The notes beneath the pieces were generated by a model that saw only the letters and a program-made list of their open reading frames with translations, did not search any database and was not told the DNA's origin. Below, piece after piece: positions 6,181 through 9,333 of a DNA stretch of 9,333 nt. The stretch is taken from positions 1-9,333 of the forward strand of contig CALIJD010000048.1 of NCBI GenBank assembly GCA_938017885.1. The letters run 5' to 3'. This DNA is from an uncultured Granulicatella sp. Lineage in GTDB: Bacteria > Bacillota > Bacilli > Lactobacillales > Aerococcaceae. How positions within the stretch are numbered: the first letter of the stretch is position 1; every line of letters starts with the position of its first letter. Position numbers and translations under genes: made by a program.

Positions 6181-8475
6181 CTAGCGTTTTTTCTTTTTCG
6201 TTTTAATTGCTTTTTTAAAGCGTTGGCGATCTTTTGATTTTTTGCCCTTCTTAGAAGTCTTTTCATCAAAGAATTCGCCTTTTCTTGGTCGTTCAGTTTT
6301 AGCCAATTTTGCATCTTCTACGAGTAGGAAATCGACTTCTCTAGCTTCCACATCTACTTTCACACACTTCACACGAACACGGTCACCGATACGGTAACTG
6401 ACTCCTGTACGTTCCCCTAGTAAAATCATGTGGCTTTCAATAAAGTTAAAGTAGTCTTGTTTTAAGTGAGAAATATGGATTAATCCTTCTACGGTATTGG
6501 CTAACTCGACAAACATCCCAAATTTTGTCACAGAACTTACGATACCGTCGAATTCCTCGCCAACCTTATCTTGCATGTATTCAGCTTTTTTCAATGCATT
6601 CACATCACGTTCAGCCTGTACTGCAAGTCGTTCCATACGAGATGATTGGTCTGCAATTTGTTGTAACTTATCTTCAAGAAGCATTTCTTCTTTCTTCGAT
6701 AAGTGACCCAGATGTTTTCCGTAATGACGAATCATACGATGAACGATTAAGTCTGGATAACGACGGATGGGCGAAGTAAAGTGCGTATAATCTTCAGCTG
6801 CAAGACCATAGTGTCCCGTTGGCGTAATATCGTACTTAGCTTGTTTCATAGAACGAAGCATCATCGTTGATACCACCGCTTCATACGGCTCACCGCGCAC
6901 TTCATTCAATGCCTTTTGCAACTTCTTCGGTGTAATCGAATCGTTCTTCCCTTTAATCGTAATTCCAAACGCTGTAATAAACTCTAAGATTCGTTGAAGT
7001 TTTTCGCTATCTGGATTTTCGTGAATACGATAGATGAACGGCACCTTCTTTTGTTCATAGTGACGAGCTACTGTTTCATTAGCTGACAGCATAAAGGACT
7101 CAATGAGTCGCTCTGCTACACCACGTTCACGGAGTACAATTTCTGTTGGAACTCCTTTTTCATCTACAAGAATTTTTGCTTCTTGTGTATCAAAGTCAAT
7201 CGCTCCACGTTCCATGCGTCTACGTTCAAGAATCGTATGTAATTCTTTCATATTCCAGAGCATTTCTGCTATCTCTGGTGTGATTTTTTCAGAAGCTTCA
7301 TTCGTATTGAATAATACATTCACTTCATCATAAGTTAATCGCTCATTCGATTGAATCACACTAGGGAAAATTTCGTGCTGGTAAATCGTTCCGCTACGGT
7401 CGATTTCCATACGAGCTGTTAATGTTAAACGTTCTTCATATGGATGTAGCGAGCAAATTCCGTTTGATAATCTTTGCGGTAACATTGGAACCACACGATC
7501 TGTTAAATACACACTCGTTCCGCGTTCAAATGCTTCTTTATCCATCTCTGAATTTTCCGTTACATAATAAGAAACATCGGCGATGGATACCGTTAAAACA
7601 AAGGTTCCATCTTCACGTTTGACAAGAGCGACCGCATCATCTAAGTCCTTGGCGTCTGCTCCGTCGATCGTCACGGTTAATTCTTGGCGTAAATCTACAC
7701 GCCCTTCAAGTTCCTCCGGTGAGATTGTTTCACTCACACGGTTGGCTTCCTCTAATACTGCATCTGGGAATACGGTAGGGATTTTTAATTGATGTAAAAT
7801 CATTAAAATATCCATACCGACAGCATCTTTATAGCCGATTTCTTTGATGATATGAGCCTTCAAGACGAGTTCGTGACGTTCCGTTTCATAATGTTCTACT
7901 TCGGCAATCACGACGGTTCCGTCAACTGGATTTAATCCCTTTCTTGTAACATAACATTTTGTTTTCTTTAATTTAGAATCTTTTAATGCAATTTCACCGC
8001 AATAGCCTGTTTGCATCATAATCTTCGATGGGTAACGTGTATATATTCCCACCACTTGCTTCACAGCGCGTTCTATGATTTTCACAATCGTTCCGCTTGC
8101 TGCTTTATCATTATATGGATTTTCTTCTTGAACGATACGAATAGCAACCGTATCTCCATCCATAGCGCCATGGACATCCGTTCTGGGGATAAAAATATCT
8201 GGTTTGCCTTCTTCAACTGTTACAAAACCAAACCCTTTATCATTTAATCGGAATGTTCCTTCCAATGTGCGATTTTTTTGATTGAACCCAAATTTACCTT
8301 GTCGTGTTAATACAATTTTTCCAGAATCTTCGAGGTCAGCTAATTGTTTCACTAAAATCTTAAAGTCCTTTGAACCTGTAAATCCGAAATGCTCGCTAAT
8401 TTCTTGAACAGAGAAACTTTCAGATTCATGTTCCCTAAAAAAAGCCATTAAGGTTTCTTCTAATGATTGTCTCAT
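6181..8475 (-). CDS. rnr: Ribonuclease R
   Basis: RNase R is a processive 3'-to-5' exoribonuclease that degrades structured RNA, including defective mRNA released by trans-translation. The 764 residues show the full family order: an N-terminal winged-helix region (about 1-65), two cold-shock-type OB folds (about 70-215, with GTFRLNDKGFGFV at 73-85), the RNB catalytic domain (about 258-590), an S1 domain (about 640-720, with GIVSSVTKFGMFVEL at 644-658) and a lysine-rich tail (about 740-764). The four metal-binding aspartates are present in TIDGADAKDLDD as D271, D277, D279 and D280. HFTSPIRRYPDLIVHR (565-580) is the other hallmark. GGAGG at 8483-8487 lies inside the end of est and serves the ATG at 8475. 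It sits between est and smpB, the common Gram-positive arrangement. No key residue is missing. Confidence 0.97.
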   Translation of the reverse strand: MRQSLEETLMAFFREHESESFSVQEISEHFGFTGSKDFKILVKQLADLEDSGKIVLTRQGKFGFNQKNRTLEGTFRLNDKGFGFVTVEEGKPDIFIPRTDVHGAMDGDTVAIRIVQEENPYNDKAASGTIVKIIERAVKQVVGIYTRYPSKIMMQTGYCGEIALKDSKLKKTKCYVTRKGLNPVDGTVVIAEVEHYETERHELVLKAHIIKEIGYKDAVGMDILMILHQLKIPTVFPDAVLEEANRVSETISPEELEGRVDLRQELTVTIDGADAKDLDDAVALVKREDGTFVLTVSIADVSYYVTENSEMDKEAFERGTSVYLTDRVVPMLPQRLSNGICSLHPYEERLTLTARMEIDRSGTIYQHEIFPSVIQSNERLTYDEVNVLFNTNEASEKITPEIAEMLWNMKELHTILERRRMERGAIDFDTQEAKILVDEKGVPTEIVLRERGVAERLIESFMLSANETVARHYEQKKVPFIYRIHENPDSEKLQRILEFITAFGITIKGKNDSITPKKLQKALNEVRGEPYEAVVSTMMLRSMKQAKYDITPTGHYGLAAEDYTHFTSPIRRYPDLIVHRMIRHYGKHLGHLSKKEEMLLEDKLQQIADQSSRMERLAVQAERDVNALKKAEYMQDKVGEEFDGIVSSVTKFGMFVELANTVEGLIHISHLKQDYFNFIESHMILLGERTGVSYRIGDRVRVKCVKVDVEAREVDFLLVEDAKLAKTERPRKGEFFDEKTSKKGKKSKDRQRFKKAIKTKKKKR

Positions 8476-8479
8476 TCAT

Positions 8480-9208
8480 TTACCTCCATTCTTGTTGATT
8501 TAGAAAAGAGAGAACAGTCTCTTGGAATTCCTTTCTAACAGGACTGACTGTAATGACATGGCCGGCTTCTTCATACCAATGTAATTCCACTTGCGCATTC
8601 ACCAAAGCTTCTTTTAATTCTAAAGAGGCTTCAGGATTCACCAGTGTATCTTGTTCCCCTTGTGCAATATAAAAACTTCCTGTTACTTTATCTAAATTAG
8701 ATGCTACTTCACTTGAAAAAATTTGTAGTTCATCTAATTGCTTTTGGGCTTTCAACTTCATCTCGATACTATCAAAAGGACGATTGAGTTTTAAATAAGA
8801 AGCTTGAGCATACATCATAAAACTTTTTAACAGCCCCGGAAGTTGCGGATTTCTTACAGAAATCGGTGAACAGAAAGTCCCAGCATAATCTACAAGTTGC
8901 TCCGTTGCAGCCTTTGTAGCCATAATTCCACCCATAGATAGCCCAAAAGCAGCAATGGTATTAAACCCAGAATTTTTAACAAATACGATCGCTTTTTTAG
9001 CATCTTCATACCATTTTTTAGGAGAATTATTAAGAATATCATCGACATCAGGGGTTCCATGACCAGAAAAGACTGGCACATACACCGCATAATCATGACG
9101 ATGTAGAAACTGCGCAAGCATTCTCACATCTGCCGGTGTCCCAGTATAGGCGTGAAATAAAATCACTGCTCTTGTATTGCTTTCTTTTCTTAACCATAGT
9201 GCTTCCAT
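8480..9208 (-). CDS. est: Est30-like carboxylesterase, alpha/beta hydrolase
   Basis: This is a cytoplasmic serine hydrolase of the Est30/YvaK type, thought to act on short-chain carboxylic esters; the natural substrate is unsettled. The 242 residues are close to the family's usual length of about 247. The oxyanion-hole segment is ILFHAYTGT (16-24), the nucleophile elbow is GLSMGG (89-94, S91), the acid is in QGEQDTLVNP (D187) and the histidine is in EEAGHVIT (H217), so the triad is complete. No signal peptide is present. The ATG at 9208 follows AGAGGAG (9215-9221). The gene lies between secG and rnr, as in many Firmicutes, and its last codons contain the rnr ribosome site. Only about 14 bases separate this gene from the T-rich tail of the preceding hairpin, so it probably depends on read-through from secG. 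Confidence 0.92.
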   Translation of the reverse strand: MEALWLRKESNTRAVILFHAYTGTPADVRMLAQFLHRHDYAVYVPVFSGHGTPDVDDILNNSPKKWYEDAKKAIVFVKNSGFNTIAAFGLSMGGIMATKAATEQLVDYAGTFCSPISVRNPQLPGLLKSFMMYAQASYLKLNRPFDSIEMKLKAQKQLDELQIFSSEVASNLDKVTGSFYIAQGEQDTLVNPEASLELKEALVNAQVELHWYEEAGHVITVSPVRKEFQETVLSFLNQQEWR

Positions 9209-9222
9209 ATTAAACTCCTCTG

Positions 9223-9270
9223 AAAAAAATTAAAAAGTACAATTGAATGGTTATCCGAACAATTGTACTT
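9223..9270 (-). terminator. Intrinsic terminator or attenuator between secG and est
   Basis: Arms AAGTACAATTG (9235-9245) and CAATTGTACTT (9260-9270) form a perfect 11-base stem around a 14-base loop. On the minus strand the stem is followed by TTTTTAATTTTTTT (9236-9223). The stem is AT-rich, with only three G-C pairs, so termination may be partial. No promoter fits in the remaining space before est, which supports an attenuator role in a secG-est-rnr-smpB transcript. Confidence 0.7.
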
Positions 9271-9278
9271 AAAAATCA

Positions 9279-9333
9279 TTATTTTGATGAAATGTATGCT
9301 AAAGCAAATGCCAATAACATAAAGATTGTTCCT
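9279..9333 (-). CDS. secG: SecG preprotein translocase subunit, C-terminal end only
   Basis: The last 17 codons and a TAA stop (9279-9281) are present; the rest lies beyond the right edge. They translate as GTIFMLLAFALAYISSK, a hydrophobic helix ending in a short polar tail. This fits the second membrane helix of SecG, which supports SecA-driven export through SecYE. The call rests mainly on position, since secG commonly precedes the est-rnr-smpB cluster in Firmicutes. The fragment alone is too short for a motif-based identification. Confidence 0.75.
   Translation of the reverse strand, partial: GTIFMLLAFALAYISSK

Overview
This window appears to join pieces of two unrelated bacterial genomes. 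All genes lie on the minus strand. Positions 1 to about 3780 look like a Bacteroidales chromosome (Porphyromonas-like is my best guess). They have balanced base composition and no Shine-Dalgarno sequences. The gene set is typical of that phylum: FtsE-like ATPase tail, aspartokinase, MenA, a FtsB/DivIC-family protein, a small membrane protein and an RluA-family pseudouridine synthase. Positions from about 3800 to 9333 look like a Lactobacillales chromosome (a Granulicatella/Carnobacteriaceae-like coccus is plausible). They are visibly AT-rich, have strong Shine-Dalgarno sites before every gene and carry the common Gram-positive order secG - carboxylesterase - rnr - smpB, followed by a Vex-type ABC transporter.

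The join lies inside one open frame at 3639-4259. It falls in or next to the codons for the nearly invariant Walker B/D-loop stretch of ABC ATPases (residues 153-161, LADEPTGNLD region). Upstream of this block the protein is a Firmicutes exporter ATPase. Downstream it reads like the C-terminus of a Bacteroidetes FtsE-like ATPase, the expected neighbour of lysC. The simplest reading is a metagenome or mixed-culture assembly chimera at a shared conserved sequence, not horizontal transfer.

Left half, in transcription order (right to left): FtsE-like tail, lysC (amino-acid and diaminopimelate precursor synthesis), menA overlapping it by one base (menaquinone), the DivIC-like division protein, a four-helix membrane protein of unknown function, and the truncated pseudouridine synthase that runs off the left edge. 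Gaps are short (15-53 bases), so this is probably one operon.

Right half, in transcription order: the secG tail, a hairpin with a T-rich tail, est, rnr and smpB, tightly packed with start sites embedded in the preceding gene's end, then a strong intrinsic terminator. RNase R and SmpB act together in ribosome rescue and RNA quality control. Beyond the terminator, a separate unit holds a Vex/MacB-type permease and its ATPase. It is preceded by a perfect 11-base tandem repeat that could be a response-regulator site.

I see no mobile element, CRISPR array, tRNA or rRNA, and no convincing novel system. The most important observation is the chimeric junction. No stretch longer than about 150 bases lacks a gene.
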